Source: Aeromicrobium sp. Root495
GTDB taxonomy: Bacteria; Actinomycetota; Actinomycetes; Propionibacteriales; Nocardioidaceae
DNA length: 64,000 nucleotides
NCBI RefSeq assembly: GCF_001426755.1
Contig: NZ_LMFJ01000002.1
Coordinates: forward strand, 348,038-412,037
Reading direction: 5' to 3'
A model generated the notes under the pieces. It searched no databases and had not been told where the DNA came from. It saw only the letters and a program-made list of their open reading frames with translations. Shown here piece after piece: positions 7,418-15,472 of the stretch; within the stretch, counting starts at the first letter, position 1; every line of letters starts with the position of its first letter. A program made the position numbers and the translations under genes.

Positions 7418-8968
7418 CTACGGACGAGGCCCTTCGGCCAGCACGGCCACCTGGGTGGCCTCGGCGCGCCCGCGCAGGGTGACCGGCTCCGAGGCGACCC
7501 AGTGGCCGGCCTCGTCGTCGCCGGCCTTGTCGACCGTCTCCTGCATCACGAGGAGCTGCCCGGGCACCTTCTTGGCCAGGTCGGTGAGGCGCGACGCGGA
7601 GTTCACGGCGTCGCCGATCACGGTGTACTCGAATCGTGTGGTGTCGCCGATGTTCCCGGCCACGACCTCGCCGGTGGCCACTCCGATGCCGGCTCCCACC
7701 TCGGGCACCTCGGCGGCCAGGCGGGTCGCCATGGTCCGGGCCGCGGACAGCGCGCGCTCGGCGTGATCGGGCAGGTCGACGGGGGCACCGAAGATGGCCA
7801 GCACGGCGTCGCCCATGAACTTGTTGACGAGCCCTTGGTGCGCCGCCACCTCCTCCACCACGACCCCGAAGAACCGGTTGAGCACGCCCACGACCTCGGT
7901 GGGCGAGTGCTCCGTGGCGTAGGTCGTGGACGAGACGAGGTCGACGAAGAGGACGGAGACGAAGCGCGTCTCCCCGCCCAGCTCGACGTCGCCGCGCGAG
8001 GCGGCCTCGGCCACCTCGCGACCGACGTGACGTCCGAACATGTCACGGATGGCCTCGCGCTCACGGAGCCCCGCGACCATGTCGTTGAAGCCGGCCTGGA
8101 GCATGCCGAGCTCCGTGCCGTCGTAGACCACGACCTCGGTGTCGTAGCTGCCGTCGCGCACCTGCGGGAGCGCGTCGGTGACCGAGCGCAGCGGGTTGAC
8201 GACGGAGCGGGCGGTGAGCGCGGTGACGAGCAGGCCGAACAGCAGGATGACGCCGGCGAGCCCGAGGACGACGATCGCGAACTGGTTGGACGACGCCTCG
8301 GGGAACGTGAGGACCACGAGCGCACCCACGACGAGCCCGAGGACGGGTGCCGCGGTGCCGAGGCCCCAGAAGATGAGCAGGCGACGCTGCACGCCCATGC
8401 CGGAGGGCCGCACGTGCTCGTGACCCTCGAGGGCCTGGGCCGCGACGGGGCGCAGGACGAACTCGGCGATGAGGTAGGCGATGGTGCTCACCACGAGACC
8501 GGCGATGACCACCGCGAAGGCGACGCTCAGGACGGCCTTGGGCTGGAGCAGCAGCGCGAGGACGGTGTAGAGCACCGCCGCGACGCCCCACAAGGAGGCC
8601 TGCATGACGCTGAGACGCCACGGGAGCCGGAGCGCGGCGCGGCGCTCCGCGTCCGTCGGGTCCTCCTCGGCGATGGCCCAGCGCAGGCCGCGGATGGCGC
8701 TCACGGTGCCGTAGGTGGCGCCGAACAGCACGGCCACGAGGACGTAGGTGGGCGTCGCGATGGTCATCGCGATGCCGAACTCGTGGTTGATCTCCTCGCC
8801 GGGGATGATCACCACGGTGAGCGCGGCCACCACGACGGCGCCCACCACGTTGGTCACGATGAGGAGCACGGTCAGGAGCACCTGGACCCGGACGCGGAGC
8901 CGGCGGGTGCCCTGGTCGGCCGTCCCGAGCAGCAGGGACCCGAAGGCCGAGGACTGCTGTTCCGTCAT
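7418..8968 (-). CDS. Membrane adenylate/guanylate cyclase with HAMP domain
   Basis: 516 aa. About six N-terminal membrane segments (residues about 25-255) lead into a HAMP region (TARSVVNPLRSVTDALPQV, about 252-270) and a class III cyclase catalytic domain. Metal-binding Asp residues are in LFVDLVSS (about 341-348) and KFMGDAVLAIFG (about 382-393). Substrate and transition-state residues are in FEYTVIGDAVNSASRL (about 444-459). The layout matches mycobacterial Rv1318c-Rv1320c-type cyclases, so it probably makes cAMP in response to a membrane signal. Divergent from the aldo/keto reductase. A second, soluble cyclase is at 45384. Confidence 0.9.
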   Translation of the reverse strand: MTEQQSSAFGSLLLGTADQGTRRLRVRVQVLLTVLLIVTNVVGAVVVAALTVVIIPGEEINHEFGIAMTIATPTYVLVAVLFGATYGTVSAIRGLRWAIAEEDPTDAERRAALRLPWRLSVMQASLWGVAAVLYTVLALLLQPKAVLSVAFAVVIAGLVVSTIAYLIAEFVLRPVAAQALEGHEHVRPSGMGVQRRLLIFWGLGTAAPVLGLVVGALVVLTFPEASSNQFAIVVLGLAGVILLFGLLVTALTARSVVNPLRSVTDALPQVRDGSYDTEVVVYDGTELGMLQAGFNDMVAGLREREAIRDMFGRHVGREVAEAASRGDVELGGETRFVSVLFVDLVSSTTYATEHSPTEVVGVLNRFFGVVVEEVAAHQGLVNKFMGDAVLAIFGAPVDLPDHAERALSAARTMATRLAAEVPEVGAGIGVATGEVVAGNIGDTTRFEYTVIGDAVNSASRLTDLAKKVPGQLLVMQETVDKAGDDEAGHWVASEPVTLRGRAEATQVAVLAEGPRP

Positions 8969-9020
8969 GGCGTCCCGTCTGTTCGTGCGAGGTGTGGCCC
9001 CCGACGCTAGCGTCGATCCT

Positions 9021-10094
9021 ATGAGCGAAGAGCGCTATTACGCCGATCCCGTGCCCGAGACCCACCGTCCGTACGTCGCCGCGGAGGATCGTTACACCCA
9101 CCTGGACTACCGGCGAGTGGGCACGAGCGGCCTGCTCCTGCCCCCCATCTCGCTGGGCCTGTGGTGGAACTTCGGCGACGACCGGCCGTTCGAGACCCAG
9201 CGCGAGGTCCTGCGTCACGCGTTCGACCGAGGCATCACGCACTTCGACCTCGCCAACAACTACGGCCCGCCCTACGGCTCGGCCGAGGAGAACTTCGGCC
9301 GCATGATGCGGACCGACTTCAAGCCCTACCGTCACGAGCTCGTGCTGTCGTCCAAGGCCGGCTGGGACATGTACCCCGGTCCCTACGGCAAGCTCGGCAG
9401 CCGCAAGTACCTCCTGAACAGCCTCGACGAGTCGCTCCAGCGGATGAGCGTCGACCACGTCGACATCTTCTACTCGCACCGGGCCGACTCCGGCACGCCC
9501 GTCGAGGAGACCATCGGCGCGCTCGACACCGCCGTCCGCCAGGGCAAGGCCCTCTACGTCGGCATCTCCTCCTACTCGCCCGAGCGCACCGCCCGCGCCG
9601 TGGCGGTGGCCAAGGAGCTCGGCACGCCGCTCGTCATCCACCAGCCCTCCTACGCGATGGTGAACCGCTGGATCGAGGACGGTCTCCTCACGGTGCTCGA
9701 CGAGCACGGGCTGGGATCCATCGGGTTCTCGCCCCTCGCGCAGGGCCTGCTCACGAGCAAGTACCTCGGCGAGGAGCCCGGTGAGCGCTCCGGCCGTCGG
9801 GGCTCCTTCACCGACGACGTGCTCACGCCCGAGAACGTCGAGCGGCTGCGCGGACTCAACGCCATCGCCGAGGAGCGCGGGCAGTCGCTCGCCCAGATGG
9901 CGCTGTCGTGGACCCTGCGTCCCGGTGGGGTCACGTCGGCCCTCATCGGCGCCTCCTCGGTGGAGCAGCTCGACGAGAACCTCGCGGCCGCGGCCAACGT
10001 CGAGTTCAGCGACGATGAGCTCGCGCGCATCGACGAGCTGTCGGGCACCACGGAGGGCGTCGACATCTGGAAGGTCTCCTCGGTCGTCGAGTGA
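9021..10094 (+). CDS. Aldo/keto reductase, YghZ (L-glyceraldehyde-3-phosphate reductase)-like
   Basis: 357 aa. NADPH-dependent TIM-barrel reductase. The catalytic tetrad is visible: Asp and Tyr in [12 protein letters not shown] (about residues 74-85), Lys in SSKAGWDM (about 112-119) and His in FYSHRADS (about 150-157). The sequence around [17 protein letters not shown] resembles E. coli YghZ and potassium-channel beta-like reductases. The ATG was chosen because [18 protein letters not shown] is the family N-terminus; the longer frame runs back through the divergent cyclase gene. Physiological substrate unproven. Confidence 0.9.
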   Translation: MSEERYYADPVPETHRPYVAAEDRYTHLDYRRVGTSGLLLPPISLGLWWNFGDDRPFETQREVLRHAFDRGITHFDLANNYGPPYGSAEENFGRMMRTDFKPYRHELVLSSKAGWDMYPGPYGKLGSRKYLLNSLDESLQRMSVDHVDIFYSHRADSGTPVEETIGALDTAVRQGKALYVGISSYSPERTARAVAVAKELGTPLVIHQPSYAMVNRWIEDGLLTVLDEHGLGSIGFSPLAQGLLTSKYLGEEPGERSGRRGSFTDDVLTPENVERLRGLNAIAEERGQSLAQMALSWTLRPGGVTSALIGASSVEQLDENLAAAANVEFSDDELARIDELSGTTEGVDIWKVSSVVE

Positions 10095-10110
10095 GGCCGG
10101 GGGGCGGGGA

Positions 10111-10141
10111 TTGGCCTTTCGCCCTGGCATCCCCGTAGACT
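10111..10141 (+). promoter_or_regulatory. Candidate promoter of the rpsF operon
   Basis: TTGGCC (10111-10116) and TAGACT (10136-10141) resemble -35 and -10 elements, though the 19-bp spacer is long. They sit about 80 bp before rpsF, upstream of the folded leader. Proposed from spacing and sequence only. Confidence 0.35.
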
Positions 10142-10164
10142 TGTCCGGTTGCCACTCGGCAGCA

Positions 10165-10211
10165 CCTCCTGTTGCAGAGAGAAGTCTGCAGCCGCTTCAG
10201 TCCGAAGGAGG
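10165..10211 (+). promoter_or_regulatory. rpsF leader with hairpin and anti-Shine-Dalgarno
   Basis: CCTCCT at 10165-10170 is the exact complement of the rpsF ribosome site AGGAGG at 10206-10211. Between them TGCAGA (10173-10178) pairs with TCTGCA (10185-10190) around the loop GAGAAG. Pairing of the outer strands would hide the ribosome site. In many bacteria the S6:S18 complex represses its own rpsF leader; whether this leader carries that motif needs a covariance search. Confidence 0.45.
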
Positions 10212-10218
10212 ACGCACC

Positions 10219-10515
10219 TTGTCGTTGCGTCAGTACGAAGTCATGGTCATCCTGGATCCCGATCTCGATGAGCGCACGGTCGCTCCGAGCCTCGAGACCT
10301 TCCTCAACGTGGTCCGTCAGGACGGCGGAACCGTCGACGAGGTCGACGTCTGGGGCAAGCGTCGCCTGTCCTACGAGATCAACAAGAAGAACGAAGGCAT
10401 CTACGCCGTGCTGCAGCTCTCCGCCGAGCCCGCCACGGTCAAGGAGCTCGATCGTCAGCTGGGTCTCAACGAGTCCGTCGTGCGCACCAAGGTGACGCGC
10501 CCGGACGTCAAGTAG
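10219..10515 (+). CDS. rpsF: 30S ribosomal protein S6
   Basis: 98 aa. S6 binds the 16S rRNA central domain with S18 during platform assembly. The family N-terminus [19 protein letters not shown] is followed by [18 protein letters not shown] (about residues 50-67). The TTG start at 10219 was chosen because AGGAGG (10206-10211) is 7 nt away; a TTG at 10225 is possible but poorly spaced. First gene of rpsF-ssb-rpsR-rplI. Confidence 0.96.
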   Translation: MSLRQYEVMVILDPDLDERTVAPSLETFLNVVRQDGGTVDEVDVWGKRRLSYEINKKNEGIYAVLQLSAEPATVKELDRQLGLNESVVRTKVTRPDVK

Positions 10516-10548
10516 TCCTCTGACCTGATTCAAGGCCCGCTTGTGGAC

Positions 10549-10581
10549 GACGTCGCCCGCGACGTCTGAACCGTGCGGTTC
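10549..10581 (+). other. Two tandem hairpins between rpsF and ssb
   Basis: GACGTCG (10549-10555) can pair with CGACGTC (10560-10566), and GAACC (10568-10572) with GGTTC (10577-10581). No U-run follows, so this is more likely a processing or attenuation element inside the operon than a full terminator. Confidence 0.4.
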
Positions 10582-10621
10582 ACTGGCATCGACCACCACC
10601 CACCTCTCGAAAGGCCCCGAC

Positions 10622-11173
10622 ATGGCAGGCGAGACCGTCATCACCGTCGTCGGCAACATCACGGACGACCCCGAGCTCAAGTTCACCCCGTCCGGTGCGG
10701 CCGTCGCCAACTTCACCGTGGCGTCGACCCCGCGTTCCTTCGACCGCCAGACCAACGAGTGGAAGGACGGCAACCCGCTGTTCATCCGCTGCTCGGTGTG
10801 GCGCCAGATGGCTGAGAACGTCGCAGAGTCGCTGCAGAAGGGCCAGCACGTCATCGTGCAGGGCGCACTCAACGTGCGTCAGTACGAGCGCCAGGACGGC
10901 GGACGTGGCACGAGCGTCGAGATGAACGTCTACGAGGTGGGTGCGTCCCTGCGCTTCGCCACGGCCAAGGTCACCAAGGCCAACCGCTCCGGCGGTGGCG
11001 GTGGCGGCGGCTTCGGTGGCGGCAGCGGTGGCGGCGGCGGCGACTTCGGTGGGGGCAGCGCTCCCTCCGGTGGCGGCGCGGCAGCCAACCCGTGGTCCAC
11101 GCAGCCCGCGGCCGGCGGCAACGCCGGTGGGAACGATGCCTGGGGCGGCTCGCCCGAAGAGCCCCCCTTCTGA
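10622..11173 (+). CDS. ssb: Single-stranded DNA-binding protein
   Basis: 183 aa. OB-fold (about residues 1-115, [20 protein letters not shown]) that coats single-stranded DNA in replication, recombination and repair. The tail is a long Gly-rich linker (about 120-165) ending SPEEPPF, the acidic-Pro-Phe tip that recruits partner proteins; the usual form is DDIPF. The ATG follows an AAAGG ribosome-site remnant. Located between rpsF and rpsR as in most actinobacteria. Confidence 0.97.
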   Translation: MAGETVITVVGNITDDPELKFTPSGAAVANFTVASTPRSFDRQTNEWKDGNPLFIRCSVWRQMAENVAESLQKGQHVIVQGALNVRQYERQDGGRGTSVEMNVYEVGASLRFATAKVTKANRSGGGGGGGFGGGSGGGGGDFGGGSAPSGGGAAANPWSTQPAAGGNAGGNDAWGGSPEEPPF

Positions 11174-11212
11174 TCACCACCCGTTTTTTGAGCAAGATCC
11201 TCAAGGAGAACC

Positions 11213-11449
11213 ATGGCTAAGCCCGTTGTCCGGAAGCCGAAGAAGAAGAGCAACCCGCTCGCGGCCGCCGGCGTCACCACGATCAACTACAAGGACACCG
11301 CGCTCCTGCGCAAGTTCATCTCGGACCGCGGCAAGATCCGCGCGCGCCGGGTGACCGGTGTCAGCGTCCAGGAGCAGCGTCAGATCGCCAAGGCCATCAA
11401 GAACGCCCGCGAGATGGCGCTCCTGCCGTACACGTCCAGCAGCCGCTGA
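11213..11449 (+). CDS. rpsR: 30S ribosomal protein S18, cysteine-free form
   Basis: 78 aa. Partner of S6 in the 30S platform. [26 protein letters not shown] is nearly invariant. The zinc-ribbon cysteines of classical S18 (KKKVCxFC near residue 12, and NC after RRVTG) are absent: here the text reads [11 protein letters not shown] and VTGVSVQEQ. It is thus a zinc-independent (C-) S18 in the main operon position. AGGAGAA precedes the ATG. Confidence 0.96.
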   Translation: MAKPVVRKPKKKSNPLAAAGVTTINYKDTALLRKFISDRGKIRARRVTGVSVQEQRQIAKAIKNAREMALLPYTSSSR

Positions 11450-11463
11450 GAGAGGAAGAGATC

Positions 11464-11913
11464 ATGGCAAAGCTCATCCTCACGAACGAGGTCACCAACC
11501 TCGGAGAGCCCGGCGACATCGTCGAGGTCAAGGACGGATACGCGCGCAACTATCTGCTGCCGCGTAACGTCGCCATCCGCTGGAGCAAGGGCGCGGCCAA
11601 GCAGGTCGAGTCCATCAAGGCTGCCCGCGAGGCGCACGCCGTGCACGACCTCGAGGACGCCAAGCAGATCAAGGGCCGCCTCGAGGCCGACGCCGTCAAC
11701 GTCTCGGTCCGCGCCGGTGAGGGTGGCCGTCTCTTCGGCGCCGTCACGGTGACCGATGTCGCCGAGGCCCTCGCGGCCATCGGCGTCACGGTCGACAAGC
11801 GTCGCATCGAGACCGGCAACCCCATCAAGTCGCTCGGCTCGCACGAGGTCAGCGTCCGCGTCCACCCCGAGGTCGTCGCCCAGGTGCGCCTCAACGTGGT
11901 CGCCTCCAAGTAA
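11464..11913 (+). CDS. rplI: 50S ribosomal protein L9
   Basis: 149 aa, the full usual length. Binds 23S rRNA at the base of the L1 stalk. The N-terminal domain [20 protein letters not shown] and [15 protein letters not shown] (about residues 24-38) is conserved. A long connecting helix follows (about 40-75), then the C-terminal domain with GRLFGAVT (about 90-97). AGAGAGGAAG lies just before the ATG. Last gene of the operon; a strong terminator follows. Confidence 0.97.
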   Translation: MAKLILTNEVTNLGEPGDIVEVKDGYARNYLLPRNVAIRWSKGAAKQVESIKAAREAHAVHDLEDAKQIKGRLEADAVNVSVRAGEGGRLFGAVTVTDVAEALAAIGVTVDKRRIETGNPIKSLGSHEVSVRVHPEVVAQVRLNVVASK

Positions 11914-11922
11914 GGCTCCGCA

Positions 11923-11963
11923 GAGCGGGGCCCGGATCCGTCCGGGCCCCGCTCGCGCCTTTT
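11923..11963 (+). terminator. Rho-independent terminator after rplI
   Basis: A perfect 14-bp stem (11923-11936 with 11941-11954, GAGCGGGGCCCGGA arm) closes a TCCG tetraloop and is followed shortly by TTTT (11960-11963). It ends the rpsF-ssb-rpsR-rplI transcript. Confidence 0.9.
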
Positions 11964-11968
11964 CCACC

Positions 11969-13636
11969 ATGAGTGCCCCCCGCACCCGCCTCCACCGCTG
12001 CGTCGCCGCGGTGATGCTGGCGACCCTCGTGACCGGGTGCTCGCTGTTCGGCTCCGACGACGAGCCCGTCGCATCGGGGTCGCGTGACCGGGTCACGAAG
12101 CTGCCCGTCACCGACACCGACCGCACGAAGCTGTCGTCGGTCCGTGACGGCGGCACGCTTCGCCTGGCCGTGCGGTCGCTCCCGCAGAACTTCAACCCCG
12201 TCCAGGTCGACGGGCTGCTCGGCGACGCCGCCAGCGTGCTCGAGCCGACGGCCGGCAACGCCGTCCGTCTGGAGGACGACGGCTCCTGGTCGACCGACCC
12301 CGACTACGCGCGATCGGTCGAGGTCGTCGACGAGGACCCGCTCACCGTCGAGGTGAAGCTCAACCCCGAGGCCGTCTGGCAGGGCGGGTCTCCCATCACC
12401 TCCGCGGACATGGAGGCGTACTGGAAGGTCATGAGCGGCGCGGAGTCCAAGGCCGAGGTGGGGACCTCCGAGGGCTGGGACGACATCGAGGACGTCGACA
12501 AGGACGGCAAGCTCTCGTACCGCGTGGTGTTCGACGAGCCCCGATCCGACTGGCCCCTGTACGTCTACCCGCGCCTGGCCTCGGTCGTCTCCGAGGACCC
12601 CAAGATCTTCAACAACTACTTCAAGCGCCGTGCCGTGTCCTCCAACGGCCCGTTCGTCGTGCGCTCCATCGTCGAGAAGACCGGCACCATCACGCTCGTG
12701 CGCAACCCGCGCTGGTGGGGCGCCGCACCACGGCTGAACCGGATCGTGTTCCGCACCGCTGCGCCCGACGTCGCGGCCAAGGCCTTCGTGGCCGGCGAGC
12801 TCGACGCCGTCGACCTCACCGAGGAGACGGCGCGCTCCGTCCTGAAGGGGGCCCCTGACGACACCGTCGTGCGGCGCACCTCGGGCACGGGCACCGCGCA
12901 GCTGACGCTCAACGCCGGTCAGGGCGCCCTGCGCGACGACGAGGTCCGACGCGCCCTGCGGCTCGCGCTCGACCGCCCGGCTCTCGCCAAGGCCCAGGCC
13001 GCGCGGCTCGGGACGCTCGCCACCACGGCCGACAGCCTGCTCGTGGCGCCCGGCCAGCCCGGCTACCGCGCCCGCCAGGTGCCTTCGCCCGACGGGAGCC
13101 GGGCGAAGGCGGTGCTCGCCAAGGCCGGCTACTCGGCGTCGAAGCCGCTCACGCTCAGGCTTCGCATCCCGGCCGACGAGCCCACGGTCGCGAGTCGTGC
13201 TGCTGCCCTGGCGGCCCAGCTGAAGACGGTGGGTGTCGTCGTCGAGGTCTCCACCGTGCCGGCCGAGCGGTTCTACACCGACGTCCTGCTGCCCCTCGAC
13301 TTCGACCTGACGCTTCTCACGTGGGACGGCACGCCACTCGGCGTCCGCCCCGCCGAGCTGCGCTTCCGTCCCAAGGACTCGCCGCTCAACTTCACCGGTG
13401 TCGCCGACGACCACGCCAAGCTCTGGGACGCCGCCTCGGAGGAGCTCGACACCGCCGCCCGGTCCAGGGCGGTCCAGAAGCTCGATGACGCCCTCCTCGA
13501 CGACGACGTCAGCATCCCCTTGCTCGCGGTCCCGCAGGTCATGGCGCTGCGCCCGCAGGTGGCCAACCTCGGCGCCCACGCCCTCGCCCCCGTCGACTGG
13601 ACCCGCGTCGGCCTGCGCACGACGAAGAAGGACTGA
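11969..13636 (+). CDS. Peptide/nickel-type ABC transporter substrate-binding lipoprotein (family 5)
   Basis: 555 aa. A signal peptide ends in lipobox VTGC (Cys24), so the protein is anchored outside the membrane. The mature part has the family 5 solute-binding fold: VEVKLNPEAVWQGGSPITSADMEAYW-type entrance (about residues 128-153, shown in part) and WDGTPLG (about 452-458). The family binds oligopeptides or similar ligands and hands them to an ABC permease. No permease or ATPase gene is adjacent, so it may be an orphan receptor. The ATG lies only 6 nt after the rplI terminator U-run and no clear ribosome site is visible, which suggests a leaderless or very short-leader message. Confidence 0.88.
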   Translation: MSAPRTRLHRCVAAVMLATLVTGCSLFGSDDEPVASGSRDRVTKLPVTDTDRTKLSSVRDGGTLRLAVRSLPQNFNPVQVDGLLGDAASVLEPTAGNAVRLEDDGSWSTDPDYARSVEVVDEDPLTVEVKLNPEAVWQGGSPITSADMEAYWKVMSGAESKAEVGTSEGWDDIEDVDKDGKLSYRVVFDEPRSDWPLYVYPRLASVVSEDPKIFNNYFKRRAVSSNGPFVVRSIVEKTGTITLVRNPRWWGAAPRLNRIVFRTAAPDVAAKAFVAGELDAVDLTEETARSVLKGAPDDTVVRRTSGTGTAQLTLNAGQGALRDDEVRRALRLALDRPALAKAQAARLGTLATTADSLLVAPGQPGYRARQVPSPDGSRAKAVLAKAGYSASKPLTLRLRIPADEPTVASRAAALAAQLKTVGVVVEVSTVPAERFYTDVLLPLDFDLTLLTWDGTPLGVRPAELRFRPKDSPLNFTGVADDHAKLWDAASEELDTAARSRAVQKLDDALLDDDVSIPLLAVPQVMALRPQVANLGAHALAPVDWTRVGLRTTKKD

Positions 13637-13659
13637 GTCGGAGCTCAGAAGCAGGTGCA

Positions 13660-13679
13660 TTAGGGTTGCCTTACCTTAA
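13660..13679. promoter_or_regulatory. DtxR/IdeR-type iron box
   Basis: TTAGGGTTGCCTTACCTTAA. The first 19 bases match the DtxR/IdeR consensus at 14 of 19 positions. The site is directly before the ribosome site (AAGGAGG, 13680-13686) of a siderophore-interacting gene, so repressor binding would cover the promoter or early transcript region. Confidence 0.65.
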
Positions 13680-13692
13680 GAAGGAGGCGACC

Positions 13693-14514
13693 GTGGCCAA
13701 GGCCAGCAAGCTCGTGAAGCCGGACCGCACGCGACTCATCAAGCTGCAGGTGCTCCGCACCGAGCGGATCTCCACCCACTTCCAGCGGGTGACCGTGGGT
13801 GGCGGCTCCATCGAGCACTTCGTGCCGATGGGCTACGACCAGTGGTTCCGGCTCTTCATCCCCACGACCGACGACGCGGCGCTCGACCGGCTGCCCGACA
13901 AGGTCAGCACGATCGGCTACCTCAAGTACCTGCGCATCAACGCGGAGATTCGGCCCGTCCTGCGCAACTACACGGTCCGGGCGTACCGGGCCGAGGGTCC
14001 GCAGGGCCCGGAGATCGACATCGACCTCGTCCTGCACGGAAGCGCCGCCGACGGCACGGCGGGACCGGGCTCCTCCTGGGCCGAGACGTGCGTCGAGGGC
14101 GACTGGATCGGGATCGTCGACGAAGGTCTCGTCTTCGACCCGGGTGTGGGTCAGGACGACGTGCTGCTCGTGGCCGACGAGACGGGCGTGCCGGCCGTCG
14201 CCGGTGTGCTCGCGTCTCTGCCCGACGACGCCCAGGGCCTCGCGGTCCTGGAGGTCCAGGCCGACGACGACGTGCTCGACCTGCCCGGTCCGCCCGGGGT
14301 GGAGCAGCGCTGGATCGTCCGTGGGCCCGATGCCGTACCGGGTGCCCAGGCCCTGGCCGAGGTGGAGAAGCTCGACGTCCGACCCACGTGGCACGCCTTC
14401 GCGGTGGGCGAGTCCGGACTCGCGACAGGAACCCGTCGCCACCTCGTGGCCCGGGGCCTGGCGAAGGACCGGGTCAACTTCTGCGGCTTCTGGAAGATCG
14501 GCGTCGCGGGCTAG
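13693..14514 (+). CDS. Siderophore-interacting protein (ferric-siderophore reductase family)
   Basis: 273 aa from GTG 13693. This start is preferred over the upstream TTG at 13666, which lies inside the iron box; AAGGAGG is 6 nt before the GTG. FAD-binding motif RNYTVRAY (about residues 89-96), IDIDLVLHG (about 107-115) and the C-terminal FCGFWKIG (about 263-270) identify the family. Expected to reduce ferric siderophores in the cytoplasm. Followed 30 bp later by a paralog on the same strand, probably one iron-repressed unit. Confidence 0.9.
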   Translation: MAKASKLVKPDRTRLIKLQVLRTERISTHFQRVTVGGGSIEHFVPMGYDQWFRLFIPTTDDAALDRLPDKVSTIGYLKYLRINAEIRPVLRNYTVRAYRAEGPQGPEIDIDLVLHGSAADGTAGPGSSWAETCVEGDWIGIVDEGLVFDPGVGQDDVLLVADETGVPAVAGVLASLPDDAQGLAVLEVQADDDVLDLPGPPGVEQRWIVRGPDAVPGAQALAEVEKLDVRPTWHAFAVGESGLATGTRRHLVARGLAKDRVNFCGFWKIGVAG

Positions 14515-14544
14515 CCAGACGAACCGCCCTACTAGGGTCGTCCT

Positions 14545-15351
14545 GTGCCCAGGCTGCGACGAGAGACCACGACGCACGTCGCCGTCCTTCGGGCCCTCAC
14601 CGTGGCGGCGGTCCGTGACCTGACGCCGGGCATGCGACGCATCACGCTGGCCGGTGAAGAGCTCCGCGAGCGCGAGCACGACGGGGTGGTCCTTCCGGCG
14701 TTGAGCTCGCCGGGCTTCGACGACCACGTCAAGGTCTTCGTGCCGTTGCACGGTGCCGAGCTCCCGGTCCTGCCCCACCAGCGGGTCGACGGGCTCGACT
14801 GGACCACCGAGGGCACCCGGCCGACGGCGTCGGACTACACACCGCGCCGGATCGACCTGCCGGCCGGCGAGATCGACCTCGACTTCGTGCGGCACGGCCA
14901 CGGGAACGCAGCCGGGTGGGCCGAGCGGGCCACCGTGGGTGCACCGGCCTGGATCGCGGGCCCGACCATCGGGCAGGCGCTTCCACACGACGTGGACTGG
15001 TTCATGGTGGCGGGCGACGAGACGGCCCTCCCGGCCATCGGGCGGCTGCTCGAGGAGCTCCCGGCCGGCGCCCGGGTGCAGGCCGTCATCGAGGTGTCCG
15101 ACGCGGGCGACGAGCAGGAGCTCCCGACACGGGCCGACGCCCACGTCACCTGGTTGCACCGCGACGGCGCGGAGGCCGGTGCCACGACCTTGCTCGCCGA
15201 TGCCGTGCGCGACGCCACCTGGTGGGACGGCGAGGTCTACGCCTGGATGGCGGGCGAGTCCTCGGCCGCCCGCGCCGTGCGCACGTTCTGGCGCACCGAG
15301 CGTCACGTCCCGCGCGACTGCCTCGACGTCTCCGGCTACTGGCGCCGCTGA
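14545..15351 (+). CDS. Siderophore-interacting protein, second paralog
   Basis: 268 aa. The FAD-binding segment reads SDYTPRRIDL (about residues 94-103), where the family Tyr-Thr pair is kept, then IDLDFVRHG (about 111-119). The NAD(P)H domain ends DVSGYWRR at the C-terminus, the standard family ending. GTG start 30 bp after the previous gene, without its own iron box, so probably co-transcribed. Three such proteins in one window imply different siderophores or redox partners (inference). Its stop is at the edge of a folded intergenic element. Confidence 0.88.
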   Translation: MPRLRRETTTHVAVLRALTVAAVRDLTPGMRRITLAGEELREREHDGVVLPALSSPGFDDHVKVFVPLHGAELPVLPHQRVDGLDWTTEGTRPTASDYTPRRIDLPAGEIDLDFVRHGHGNAAGWAERATVGAPAWIAGPTIGQALPHDVDWFMVAGDETALPAIGRLLEELPAGARVQAVIEVSDAGDEQELPTRADAHVTWLHRDGAEAGATTLLADAVRDATWWDGEVYAWMAGESSAARAVRTFWRTERHVPRDCLDVSGYWRR

Positions 15352-15471
15352 CGGTCTGCCACGGTCCCACGGCACGCTGGGGTGTCGGCGCGACGCCCCA
15401 CGGCAAGTATCGACTCCGCACGGCTTGCAGGCCGTGGGGAGTCAAGTTCTCCGTGGGACCGTGGTGAACCG
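15352..15471. other. Intergenic element predicted to fold as a three-way junction
   Basis: The whole gap between two convergent stops is self-complementary. A perfect 14-bp outer stem (15359-15372 with 15451-15464) extends outward through two G-T wobbles to CGGT/ACCG (15352-15355 with 15468-15471). Inside are two hairpins: TGGGGTGTCG/CGACGCCCCA (15378-15387 with 15391-15400) and GACTCC..CACGGC/GCCGTG..GGAGTC (15412-15424 with 15431-15443, one G-G mismatch, loop TTGCAG). There is no U-run on either strand. It could be an elaborate bidirectional terminator, a structured RNA or a REP/MITE-like element. Confidence 0.55.
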
Positions 15472-15472
15472 G

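Noticed and set aside
13666-13692. TTG start of the second siderophore-interacting gene
   Set aside because: It lies inside the iron box; GTG 13693 has AAGGAGG at good distance and matches the family length.
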